From Cylindrobasidium torrendii FP15055 ss-10 (Eukaryota; Basidiomycota; Agaricomycetes; Agaricales; Physalacriaceae), in assembly GCA_000934385.1 (NCBI GenBank), contig KN880644.1:1-41812 (forward strand): a stretch of 41,812 nucleotides of DNA, read 5' to 3'. Each line of letters starts with the position of its first letter. The first letter of the stretch is position 1. This document shows positions 23,488 through 33,322 of this stretch, piece by piece. The translations under genes and the position numbers were made by a program. The notes beneath the pieces were generated by a model. The model was given only the letters and a program-made list of their open reading frames with translations. It did not search any database and had not been told where the DNA came from.

Positions 23488-24201
23488 CTATCGCCATCCA
23501 ATTGCAAGCTCCTCAAGCTGCGCCCAAAGATTGTAACCATTATCACCAATTTCGGTCTCCCCCAAAGCGACCCATTGAGCACCAAGCTTGTGAGACACTA
23601 GCTGGAAAGAGTAAAAGCTGGATGGGCCGACAAGGAAGCCCTTTAAGCGTGGCTTGTCGCTCGCTAGGGGGTGTCCGTCCTGCCTCGAGCCTGCCAGCGT
23701 CATGTAGCGTGTGATTTGATGCCAGCTCTCTTGGCCATCAATGGTGTCGCGCTTGACCTCGATAATGCAGATGTTGAGAAAGCGGCGCCGAAGATCACCC
23801 CAAGGCTCGGGGAAAGATTCACGAATGTGTGTGGGGATCCAGCGTTGGACGTAGATGTCGGGCTGGTCTGGTTTGTCGCCTAGCGATAGAAAACAGTTGT
23901 GAGTGGATAAGCGTGCATCGAATTATGGGTACGTACTGGCTGATGTTGGAGGGACCGGTAACCCGTCATTGTGGTCAAGCGAATGTCCCACGCCATGGCG
24001 TTTGCGGAGACTTGCTTGTGGGGTGACCATAAACTCTTGGGTGGGAGGGAAAACGGAAAAGCAATACGAGTTCAGAGGTCCATACATAAGGGACTCGAAC
24101 CGGACTTTAACGTTGGTAAGCTCTCCGAATTCGACACGAACCCATTCTGGGACGCTGTCACGGAATGCGTTGTAACTGAGAGCAGCCTGAGCCTGAGACA
24201 T
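23488..24201 (-). CDS. Hypothetical protein with a PD...ExK-like motif
   Basis: No named family recognised. Two exons (23937-24201, 23488-23879) joined over a 57-bp intron sum to 657 nt, or 218 residues. The start MSQAQAALSYNAFRDSVPEW is the first ATG. Residues 95-96 are Pro-Asp in PDIYVQRW, and residues 129-131 are Glu-Val-Lys at the end of a hydrophobic strand (FLNICIIEVKRD), followed by QESWHQITRYM. This spacing is what PD-(D/E)xK nuclease-like folds show, but the match is by eye and could be chance. No signal peptide or membrane segment. The C-terminus is rich in aromatic residues (NLWAQLEELAIGWR). A TATA box lies about 35 bp upstream of the ATG. It is probably a real gene because phase, intron and promoter all agree. 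Confidence 0.7.
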
Positions 24202-24234
24202 GGTTATTTCACCTGGCTACTAGCATTCATGTCG

Positions 24235-24242
24235 CTTATATA
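24235..24242 (-). promoter_or_regulatory. TATA box of the 23488-24201 gene
   Basis: TATATAAG on the minus strand, about 35 bp before the ATG at 24201. Confidence 0.5.
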
Positions 24243-25279
24243 TGTACACTTCGAATTTCCCCTCATGACTGCGTTTGATTCCTCGGCGAAAGAACCACCC
24301 TTTCACATCTCGCTATTTTTGTATTATTCAGGGAAGCTTCAAACGGCCGACGTGTATTTAGGGTGCTCCGTTCACCACGGTACTATTGTCTGTCCACTGT
24401 TTTAATGGAGTATTTCTCAGGCGCAGGACCACAATCCATGTCCGAAGATGAGCATGCGTCAAGCTCTTTAGGCCACTCCCAGCGACTGCGACGTCACTAC
24501 AGCGTGCCAGAAAAATTTCCAGAACTGCAGAAATCGCTCAGAAGTTTGTCGACTTCAGATATCAAAATTAGGGACCCGACTAAAATCAAAAGAACCGCTC
24601 TGGGCTACCTGTTGAACTCGTCGAACATCGACTCCAATGATAGAAGAATGCTGTGCAGCGCGCCTAATGAGCGCTGATTTAGCGCTTCGCTTCAGGCCTG
24701 CCCACAAGCGCCAAATTGTGCAACTCCATTCTGACGGCTGCACGCTGGCGAGTCGATTCTTTTACTGGGACCCAAGGCCATATGCGAACACTAGCGGGGT
24801 CAAAGTCCATTTGTGTCTTGTTGGATGTGAAAACATAAAAACCGATTTGAAGAGATCGGAAAACCACAGTTGATAATGAGGTACTCGAACACTACTCGAA
24901 CAAGTAAAAGAGCAAGCGCGAACGATGCTGAGCTGTAAGCTGTGCTTCTTCCGTCTCGGAAGAAGGGTGCGAATGACAGGAATGAGGTTGGAGAGCAAGC
25001 GCTGGAGAACAGTGGAGAACCTCACTGGTCAAGCGCCATCGTTGTATTGGTATGGAACTCGATAATCCTGAGCGCTTCCACAAGCACGTACGTATGGCGA
25101 TGCTGTTGACGCGGGCGAACCCAAAAAGTGTTGCCCTTTTCTCAGGCTGTCACTCGAACCCTCATTCCTGTATCTAGATCCAAGTTCGGCCCGGCCACGT
25201 CACGCTACTTAAGCACTACTGCCTACTACCATTTCATTTCGCCCTCACCCCACATTGAGCCCACATCATTACAATTCTC
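24243..25279. other. Intergenic, no supported gene
   Basis: A plus-strand frame from an ATG near 24402 to 24677 is open (MEYFSGAGPQSMSEDEHASS...) but has no recognisable domain or intron evidence. Other frames overlap it antisense. No RNA gene seen. Confidence 0.35.
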
Positions 25280-25768
25280 ATGCTTGTTCGCGGATACCTT
25301 GTTTCCTTTGACGATGCTGCCCGTATTTTTGGGCACCCTGCGCCGGAGAAAGAGTTCGACAGAATCGTTGTCGGCTCGGATTTGATACAACACATCCGCT
25401 CGCGCAATGGCTCGGAGGAACTCGTGCGGTGGCCCGACTACCATCCCATAAGCTCCCTGGCCGCGCTTTTGGTCGTGACGGAGTACGAGGAATACAGCAA
25501 ATACCGGTTCATCGATTTGGACAAGTATGACCAGAGCAAGCTGCCCCAAAGGGAGGAGAACGACAATGATAGACGGATCAAGACAGTAGTCTTCGAAGGG
25601 ATGGACGTAGGTGCGGTGTCATTTTGATTCGTCCATTTTCCTGCTAAGCAAGCACACGCAGGAGAGCTCCCGTTCGTGACCTGCTACAGAGACGACGAGT
25701 TGATTACCCCCAGGGAATTGATTTCTGAGGATTGTATCGTGAATAATACGCAGGTTTTGAAGTTTTAG
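25280..25768 (+). CDS. Small hypothetical protein
   Basis: Unrecognised. Two exons (25280-25610, 25662-25768) over a 51-bp GTGCGG...GCAG intron with a CTAAG branch-like site sum to 438 nt, or 145 residues. The sequence begins MLVRGYLVSFDDAARIFG and ends VTCYRDDELITPRELISEDC plus a short tail. It is acidic and soluble, without signal peptide or membrane segment. The frame across the splice is smooth and the second exon is open to a TAG, so I take it as real. An orphan gene of a type common in Agaricomycetes. Confidence 0.6.
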
Positions 25769-26483
25769 AAGATGTGTAGGCTTTACTCAGCGTTGAATAA
25801 ATCACGTTCAAATTTCTTGTCTCCGAATCCCCTTTCTCCTTAGTCTCGAGCCAGCCGCCCGACTCGTCCTATCCTCAGGTTGGCGAACGGCTGGTGCCGA
25901 GTCTACTTTCTCCTTCTCTTATGATATGAGCGGCCGTCCAGATATTCACTGTCCTCGCAGAGATTGCCGATACAGCCACCGCCATGGCCACTAGCCCTTG
26001 CGCCTCGTATTCTGGCAGCTAAAGGAGCGATGGCTACCACGTCTCACTGTTAGCAGCTCATGGAACATTGGCATTTGCGCCGCGAAGCCTTGTAGCTCAT
26101 AAGCTTGAGCGTCGCTTGAGCAGTCAAGTGGTATTGAACCAACTAAGTACGTCTATGCTGTGACCCATCAACGTATCTACTACCCTCCCTTCCCCAGTGC
26201 CGACGCCTCTTACCTGGACATCCAACCCAGCCTGCGTTTAATGGCATCCAACTTATACAAGCGCCCTCTCGCAATCGAGCGTGGACGGCTTCGTGAAGCG
26301 CCTGCCAACGTCAAAATTTCATGACATTGTGATGAAGGCTTAGACACATGCGCGTCTGATGCAGTGAAATTCGCTGGATTGATGACAGTAATGTTCAGCT
26401 TGCAGCGCCTCCAACATGCCCAGACAGTCGCGAGTGCGAGAATGTTTGTACATAACGCGACCTTGTTTCCCTGACAGTACAAT
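25769..26483. other. Convergent intergenic region
   Basis: The 3' flanks of two convergent genes. An AATAAA (near 25795) fits polyadenylation of the 25280 gene. No gene seen. Confidence 0.5.
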
Positions 26484-27196
26484 CTATTCAAGAAGAGTGA
26501 CATAGACATCCTTGTCCTTCGGGTGCATGAGAATCTCGCCATCGAATGTGACCTGTGTTGCGCGTCAATATCGAATAAACGAGCGGAGTGATAGATGAAG
26601 AAAGACGATAGAATGAGTAGGAGTAAAGTCGCTTTTGAGTATCCAGTAGAAATAAGCGAAGCATGGCAAGAGAATGAAAGGCAAGACCTACCAATTTCTT
26701 CCTCTTCGCAGCGCGAAGTGTCCCGTTTAGGGCTTCAACTGTACAGATTCAAGAGCGGTTAATGACAGAAAACTGCAAGACAAGTGACGTGTTCGAGGAA
26801 TACAACAATCAAATAACTCCTTGTCGAGCGCAGGATACGCTTCGGGATGTCGAAAGGAAGGACGTACGCGTATTTGCCGTCTTCTCGAACAACACACCAT
26901 ACTTCGCAGCGTACTTTCCATCAGCTCCAGCTTCACCATGCTCCTTGATTGCCGCTATAAGAGTGTCAGAGCCAAAGCTCAAGCTGAAGACATCCCAGAG
27001 CGTGAAAGTCCATGCTAAGGAAGGGAAAGGAAGGAGAGGCCCTGCGTACCCTTTAGAATCTCAATTTCGCCGTCGACATTTACCACTACACAGCATGAGC
27101 CATTCAGACACGGGCAATTGTCATTCGATGGCGAAAAGGCTTACTGATGGAGAGAGGGTGAGCGTGGGACGCAAGTGGTTTCTCACGCGAGCCCAT
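26484..27196 (-). CDS. Costars-domain protein (ABRACL-like)
   Basis: Costars proteins are small and linked to actin regulation. Five exons (27145-27196, 27050-27085, 26868-26954, 26692-26738, 26484-26552) sum to 291 nt, or 96 residues. The domain is clear: VNVDGEIEILKAAIKEHGEA, GADGKYAAKYGVLFEK, LEALNGTLRAAKRKK, VTFDGEILMHPKDKDVYVTL. If translation starts at the ATG made by joining exon 1 to exon 2 (MVNVDGEIE), the protein is 79 residues, very like the roughly 80-residue animal ABRACL. The upstream ATG at 27196 adds 17 residues (MGSREKPLASHAHPLSI) in frame. All introns are GT-AG. GATAAGATAAGATATAAG lies just upstream of the first ATG and may be the core promoter, which would make the later start more likely. 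Confidence 0.85.
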
Positions 27197-27436
27197 CAAT
27201 CTATCACAATCGGGTCCTACTTATATCTTATCTTATCTTGAGCATGAAGTTTGAACGCGCTTCCAGTGGTACCTACCACTACTTTGGCCAAGCTCGATCT
27301 ATGCGCCTATCCAAATCTAGAGCCCTAATGCGTTTCCTTTGTTCGATGAGTAAATCTCCCTCCTTGAATTGCCATGCTTTCCCTTCTATACATTTTCTAC
27401 TCTACATTGAATTTCTATACCTTTCTAAGTGCCTTT

Positions 27437-28723
27437 CTATGGGTCCAATACCTCACCCATCTCACATAATCCCAGTCCTCCAAGAACGTTTTGCACAGCT
27501 AAGTTTGCCATCCCCAGCCTCGTCTCTATCGTCGCGCTGCCCAGATGAGGAAGGATCACGCACTTCGCCTCCTTGACCAGTGGGTGGTCTTTCCCCACAT
27601 TTGGCTCTCCCTCTACCACGTCAAGACCGGCGCTGCATAGCCATCCTTCTTTCAGCGCCTTGGCCAGCGCATCCGAGTCTACCACCGTCCCGCGTCCAGC
27701 ATTGACCAGAATGGCAGTGGGCTTCATCTGGCGAAGGAATGCCTCGCCAATCATGTGGTACGTCGCGTCTCCTCCTGGCGCCAACAGGACGACAATGTCG
27801 CTCTGCTTGGCCATGTCCTCCAGTGATACGCCCTTGATGCTGTTGAGCGTGGGGAACTGCTTAGCGTATTCCGCGTCCTTGTCGGCGGACAGCGAGCGGG
27901 TAGTGTAGACGACATCGGTAACACCAAACGCAATGAGTCGCGTCAGCGTAGCCTGGGCGATACGTCCAAATCCAAGGAAGCCAATTGTCCGTTTCGGTGA
28001 GGATGGGATCGTGGATAGTTGGGGTCCGCAGAATGCGTATGGCGACCAGGGACTGCTTGGCCACTGTGTAATCCCTTCGTTAGCATGCAATATATGGGCC
28101 AGGAATCCAACGCACATCGCCGCGCTGCACAAGTGCAGAGGTGTACCCTGCATTCCGCGATGCCATGAGAATGAGTAGGATCGTGAGGTCGGCGACCGCG
28201 TTGGTAAGCACTCCTGGCGTATATCCCATCTTGATACCCCGCTTCTTGATTTCCGGGACGTCAAAGTGGTCTGCATTGCGGTCAGTCAGGAATGAGAAAG
28301 CGAACTTCAAGCACGCACCATAGCCCACGCTCATTGTCGACACCACTTTCAGACTTGGACCGGCTACCCCATGCATTCAATATAGGCCACACCGACGGAG
28401 AGAAAGCATACCAGCGTCCAAAAGCTCCGTATTCACCTACATTTCACCGTGAGATTGAGATGGTCGAGCCATAAGAAACGCACCTTTTCGCCGAACGCGA
28501 CTAACAATCCTGCCGCGCCTTTAACGTGCTCGAGCAACCACGCACGGTCCACAACCGTGTCTTCTGGCCAGCAATCCACCTCGACGTCTCCGCGCGCTTC
28601 GAAAGGACCCATAACTTGCGGGCCCAGAGAACGGGTGACAACCACCCTCGGTTTGCTACCAAGATGGGATGAGATCTGCACGAGACGGGGAATGGAGGAT
28701 AATAGAGACCTAGATGAAGACAT
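27437..28723 (-). CDS. D-isomer-specific 2-hydroxyacid dehydrogenase (glyoxylate/hydroxypyruvate reductase-like)
   Basis: Reduces 2-oxo acids such as glyoxylate or hydroxypyruvate with NAD(P)H. Five exons (28484-28723, 28412-28436, 28319-28363, 28116-28270, 27437-28063) sum to 1092 nt, or 363 residues, near the family length. The substrate domain shows LKVVSTMSVGYDHFDVPEIK and MGYTPGVLTNAVADLTILLI. The nucleotide fold is KRTIGFLGFGRIAQATL, with Arg in VVYTTRS hinting at NADP. The catalytic residues are Arg in VNAGRGTVVDSDALA, Glu in GLDVVEGEPNVG and His in CVILPHLGSAT. The N-terminus (MSSSRSLLSSIPRLVQISSH) is Ser/Arg-rich and could be a weak mitochondrial presequence. Exons 2 and 3 are very short (25 and 45 bp). 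Confidence 0.92.
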
Positions 28724-28763
28724 ATTGCGGTAGTTTTCTGTGCGAGAGAGTGGATCTGGCGCC

Positions 28764-28771
28764 CTTATATA
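28764..28771 (-). promoter_or_regulatory. TATA box of the 2-hydroxyacid dehydrogenase gene
   Basis: TATATAAG on the minus strand, about 45 bp before the ATG at 28723. Confidence 0.55.
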
Positions 28772-29133
28772 CGCGGCAATGAAAGGGAAAGAGAGATGAC
28801 AGGCAGAAGTGAGATAGAGCCGCAAAGCGCGCGTCGGCCCGTGTCGGACCGAAACACGTGATTTTGATGGTGGGCCGAACCCAGGCGAAATGTCTTATCC
28901 TCCTCCCACTCAGGTACTCCAGCTTGTCAAATGTCATACCACTCGAAATGGTTCCAAATATGCAGCAGGAAATATCTACCCTTGGAGCTTCGTTTCATCC
29001 TCAGCGCACAAAATGTCTGTCGCGTCGGGCCTCAACCCAGCGCGTCGCGAAGGATGCACACAGTTGCTCTTCATTCCTGCGGGGTCCATTTTAGCTTCTG
29101 CGAGCATAGAATTCTAGCTTGGATGTAAGAGCA
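28772..29133. other. Intergenic flank between the dehydrogenase promoter and the mobile element
   Basis: About 360 bp without a supported gene. Three overlapping plus frames at 28858-29128 have no domain. A GTGTCGGACCGAAACACGTG stretch near 28841-28860 contains a CACGTG E-box that may belong to the dehydrogenase promoter. Confidence 0.4.
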
Positions 29134-29142
29134 TATCTCCAT
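29134..29142. repeat. Left target-site duplication of the MULE
   Basis: TATCTCCAT, repeated at 32991-32999 directly after the other end of the element. Nine base pairs is the usual duplication length for Mutator-like elements. Confidence 0.88.
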
Positions 29143-29306
29143 ACTAAATGCAATCCCCCCACCACGCGCGACATAGTGGCTATGTCCGGCACACGGATCC
29201 GTCGATCCGCGTCAGCAAAATGACACATTTGCTGCCGGGTCCAGACCTCCCGCCTCTCTCGCGTGCGGACTTAGCCAAAATCGTGCTCGACGCGAAACGA
29301 GGAGGC
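29143..29306 (+). repeat. Left terminal inverted repeat of the MULE (164 bp)
   Basis: Begins ACTAAATGCAATCC and matches the reverse complement of 32827-32990, with one mismatch (TTAGCC here, TTCGCC there). It contains an internal hairpin, GACATAG-TGG-CTATGTC, at 29170-29186 and a GGATCCGTCGATCC palindrome-like stretch beside it. Confidence 0.93.
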
Positions 29307-29445
29307 AGGTGCGCGTTGTTTTAGAGCGCGCTGGCGAAATTATATACCCTCACTTTACTGTAATCATTATAAAATCAAAATGCGATTTTCGAGGCAAATC
29401 AAAGTGCGGAGCCCAAGTTCTCTAATTCCCTGAGGTACATTTAAG

Positions 29446-32400
29446 CTACTTCGACATGCTACGTGACTTGGGAGTCTGATAGCCTTGCGTGTTCTTTGTA
29501 AAGGTTCGGCCTGTCTTGGTTCTCCCCTCAAAAGTCCCCCTTCGTACACGAGCTGTTCCATCATAAAGCTCAACATCCCTTACCATTTGCCTCAAATCCT
29601 TCCCAATACCTGCACCGTTGTTGCGTTCCACCATTCCACTGATCCATAAGTCATTTCCCTCCATTTCCGCTTGCTCACGGATGAGGTGTGCGGCCTTCTC
29701 TATCTGATCGGCATAGTCGAGGAGGCGTTGCCTCTTTCTTGCACGCTAAAAAGTTAACAGACTCGTGAGCTTAATTGTCAGGACACTCAATGAAGCATAC
29801 CTCTTCAATAGTGATATCCGAGATATCATCGTATGTGAGCGGCGATGATTCGCGTTCAGGATTGATGGCAGTTTCCTCTTCAGGAAGGTCCTCCGTCGCA
29901 TCTCGCATACGCTTTCCCAACGCGTTCTTGGCCTCTTTCCATCCCCCATCCTTTTCAGCGCGGTCATCTCCGTCTGTTATACTCCCATCAGCACCAATTT
30001 CGCTATTCCCTAAGATGCGGTGCCGGTAGAATGGTACAGTTCGACGGCGCATGATCTCGATCCAGAATTCGGCTGGCGGCTTCGGTGAGGCTTGAACAAG
30101 GTGTTTACAGAGCACATGGGCAGAATATTTCTGCTGGCCACAGTCACACTGCCACTGAGTAATGTCGGTATTGTACAAGCGGCTGCCAAGAGCGCGTGTG
30201 GAAAGTTCGCGCCATGCTTTCTTCATTGCTGCTTGGCACGTGAGCAACGATCGAGCCCGCCCAGCGCGGAACGCAGTGTCCATTGTTGCCGCACGTGCCA
30301 TGTAAGAGGGTACAACCTTCGTCGATATAATCCAGACAAGCTGGTCCAGTCGAGGGTGCACAAGATAATGCATCCAGTCATGCTTGAGTTGCTTCCAGAA
30401 GTTCTCGGTTGTCATTGTTGTTCGGAGGCGAGAAAGCCGTGTCGGAGAAGATGAACGAGCCCAGAGCGGCCACATTTTGGGTGAATACCATGATTCCCAC
30501 ATGTATGCCCAGACCTCGCGAAGCCCGCGCTGGAAACAGAACTGGTACATCTCATGAACAGCGCGATATCGAATTTCACGTGACGTTGATGTTCCATCCC
30601 GATCTGGAAGAAGCGGATGCCGAACAAAGTGTTTCAAAAATAGCCGTTGGGTTCCCTTTCGATGTGGGAGCGGACAGAATATGTAGGCCTTGTCTTTGAC
30701 GCTTTTTTCGCCTAAATAAAGTTAGGAAACCGATTAATGGCACTTTACCCACATACCGGGCTCGAACATGTAGTCGGGGCCGTCTTCGATCTGATAATCT
30801 GTATTCTTCTCGTCATCTTGCTCATTGAGCAACTCATCGAGGCCATCCTCGTCCTCATCATCCGAATCGGTCCCAATGAAAGGCAAATGTTCGGCATTCT
30901 CGGCATGTGTACTCGGGCCTGCAGCAGGACCCCGCGCCGGTATTTTAATCGTAAGAGGCCGTGGCACTGGAACGGGATGAACAATACCATTGACACGGAT
31001 GGTCAATAAAGGAAGCGCCGCTTGTGCAACGTATAGCGAGGAAATGTCCTAAAAACATTAGCAACTCGAGAATTTCAATTCAGAATCATTTTACGAACAA
31101 CATTGCTTGGTAGTTGCCCGATTGGGAGAAAGTCGGCCCTAATGAAATCGAACTCTTCATGTGCCTTATCTGCGTGATAGAATGCTGGAGCCCGGCGGAC
31201 AGTAGAGACGCGTTGCTTGACAGCTCGAAGTGCATGCCATAGACAAAGCTGATGCTTTGCGCCGGAAAAGACACTGCAAAGAGCATTAATTTCGGAGAGG
31301 TCTTTGTCACTGAGTGTCCATGCGGGTCGCAGTTTCCAGCAGATCTGAAGATGCCGAAAGAGACATTCAAGATACCTCTGCTTTCCACCCGGAGCCCCAT
31401 CGTCGGATTTGAGTAGCAGGAACGCCAGAGGCATTCCAGACCCGTAGGTCTCTCCAATGACGGCATACAACTCATATCCAAGTGCATTGGTCTTCCCTAA
31501 ATTGAATTTATCGGTAATAAGCATATCATCATCTGTACAATGCAATCAAAACTTACATGTTGAGTCAACGGCAATTTCACGAATGCGGCCGGCCCATTGT
31601 CGAAGCATGTCCGGGAGAGCCCATGCAATTGCGGTGAACCCGGGCTCTTCGGGAAGTGGAATGTTCTCGGCAGCATAACTACCGAGTAGGCCCGCCTCAA
31701 CCTCTGTAATGATTGTACGAGCGGACTTGACTTGATCGTCATCTCGGTAGTATTGGACTCTATAGTGTTGAAACCAGAGAGAGTACACAGCCTTCCGAGT
31801 GAAGGTTGGTTTAGGATGCTTATGGATAATGGCTTCCCATATCTACAGATAGATAACTTACAGAGAGGAACTGGCGGGTAGAAAATAGCATACCTGGGTA
31901 ACGGTCTGTGTATGTGCGGCATTGATGATGAAGTCACGGATATCATCCGGAATCGAGATACAGCAATATGGCACGTGTGGCTCAGAGTGCACAATCCTGA
32001 TCAAAACACTGTCAGCCAAAGGATCAAGTGTTAATTTCAACCACCCGTTGCACTCGAAGTGCTGCATAGAGAGTTTATCTCGTTGTTTGCTCTCTTCTGT
32101 AACCTTGTCTGCCCTATGAACTCGTTTAGCATTCTGTGCACAGTAATACTGATACTCCGTCGCATCAGATGTCTTTTGATCGCGGACTTTATGTGCGCTA
32201 TTCGGAAATTAATTATGTAACACCGCGCAATACAATGGGAAATGAACGGACTTGAATTTATAGTTCATAGCATCTCCTACCATGTCTGCAATTTGTCGTG
32301 CCTTGTCCTTATCATCTAGACAAGATTTCATGGTGTCAACCATAACATTAACTTCGAGATCTATTGGTCCATGACCGCATGTCTTCAACACGGTGAGGAA

Positions 32401-32694
32401 GTCAGAAAACTTCTCAACAGGGAGACCATGTTCTGCCCGAAGTTTTGGTATTGGGAGTGGGGAATTACCACTCTTTTTCGATTTGCGGCCTTGTGTACAT
32501 GCACTGCAGACCGCAGTGCGCTCTTTCCCTGTGTGATTACCACGAACCTTCAGAGGGAAATCTTCGGGACTTTTATGCCGTTTACAGCCACTGCACTTCG
32601 GCAAGGATGTGTCGGCAATGCGCGAATGAATGGGAGCCATTTCGGGGATGTGATGGGAAAGCGCGGCAGGGTTCGGGATGCGGGATCGGTTCAT
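29446..32694 (-). CDS. MULE transposase with SWIM zinc finger
   Basis: Catalyses cut-and-paste movement of the element. Seven exons (32252-32694, 31894-32197, 31557-31842, 31099-31532, 30757-31048, 29801-30711, 29446-29745) sum to 2970 nt, or 989 residues, with no internal stop. The N-terminus has two CXXC pairs (CSGCKRHKSPEDFP and VCSACTQGRK), a likely DNA-binding zinc module. The DDE core follows: first Asp in REIAVDSTYDD, second in PAWTLSDKDLSEINAL, then the MULE CxxxH hallmark HQLCLWHALRAVKQR, and the probable catalytic Glu in LRTTMTTENFWKQLKHDW. Between the second Asp and the Glu lies a long insertion with a very acidic stretch (DSDDEDEDGLDELL). The SWIM finger is QCDCGQQKYSAHVLCKHLV, at about 60% of the last long exon. 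A basic tail follows (ARKRQRLLDYADQIEKAAHL). Typical of basidiomycete MULE proteins. Confidence 0.92.
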
Positions 32695-32826
32695 GATCGG
32701 CGGGCGGCAACGAGGGCCACACAAAATTTAATTTTGACACAATTGATACAACTTATACATGACTTATATGTATCTACCTATATAACTTTATCCTGTTACC
32801 GCGCCACAAGCGCGCCCCCTTGTCGC

Positions 32827-32990
32827 GCCTCCTCGTTTCGCGTCGAGCACGATTTTGGCGAAGTCCGCACGCGAGAGAGGCGGGAGGTCTGGACCCGGCA
32901 GCAAATGTGTCATTTTGCTGACGCGGATCGACGGATCCGTGTGCCGGACATAGCCACTATGTCGCGCGTGGTGGGGGGATTGCATTTAGT
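32827..32990 (-). repeat. Right terminal inverted repeat of the MULE (164 bp)
   Basis: Inverted copy of 29143-29306 with one mismatch. The same internal hairpin is at 32947-32963. Confidence 0.93.
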
Positions 32991-32999
32991 TATCTCCAT
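32991..32999. repeat. Right target-site duplication of the MULE
   Basis: TATCTCCAT, matching 29134-29142. Confidence 0.88.
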
Positions 33000-33322
33000 A
33001 CACAACGGGCGCGTTTTTGACATCCACGCCTCGCCTTTCTGGTCAGTCCCAGGCATCCTTAAATAATTCACTTTTGGCGAGAAGACTAATACGTTGCACT
33101 AGTTCCGAGTGTAAATAAGCGATACTTTCACGAGGATAGCATGCTTCATGTTGTTTACGCAGGCCAAACAAGTGTCCTTTGTGCCACTGATCCACTGCAG
33201 CAGCGCACACGCCTTTGATCTGTTTCTCCCTCTTTCTTTCTCTCAAGGTGCAATGTCTGGATAGACTTACATGCAGCTCTACAAGAATCCCCCGCGTAAC
33301 TGAGTCACCTTTGGCGCTCAAG
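33000..33322. other. Flank between the MULE and the next gene
   Basis: A minus-strand frame covers 33043-33321 but starts without an ATG and resembles nothing I know. It is probably the 5' flank of the plus-strand gene at 33323. Confidence 0.4.

Larger units (their letters stand above)
29143..32990. mobile_element. Mutator-like DNA transposon (MULE), apparently complete
   Basis: A 3848-bp element bounded by long terminal inverted repeats and a 9-bp direct repeat, TATCTCCAT. It carries one gene on the minus strand coding a MULE transposase with all exons open. The two inverted repeats (164 bp each) differ at one aligned base only, so insertion or the last sequence homogenisation was recent. 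The element sits in an intergenic region between the 2-hydroxyacid dehydrogenase gene and the kinase-partner locus. It has the parts expected of an autonomous copy; activity is inference. Confidence 0.93.

Noticed and set aside
24402..24677. Short plus-strand frame MEYFSGAGPQSMSEDEHASS
   Set aside because: No intron, promoter or domain evidence, and the length is within chance for this composition.
30092..30699. Plus-strand frames inside the MULE
   Set aside because: Antisense to the long transposase exon 29801-30711; no separate second MULE gene is supported.
33043..33321. Minus-strand frame just right of the MULE
   Set aside because: No ATG start, no recognised domain, and it overlaps the likely promoter of the plus-strand gene.
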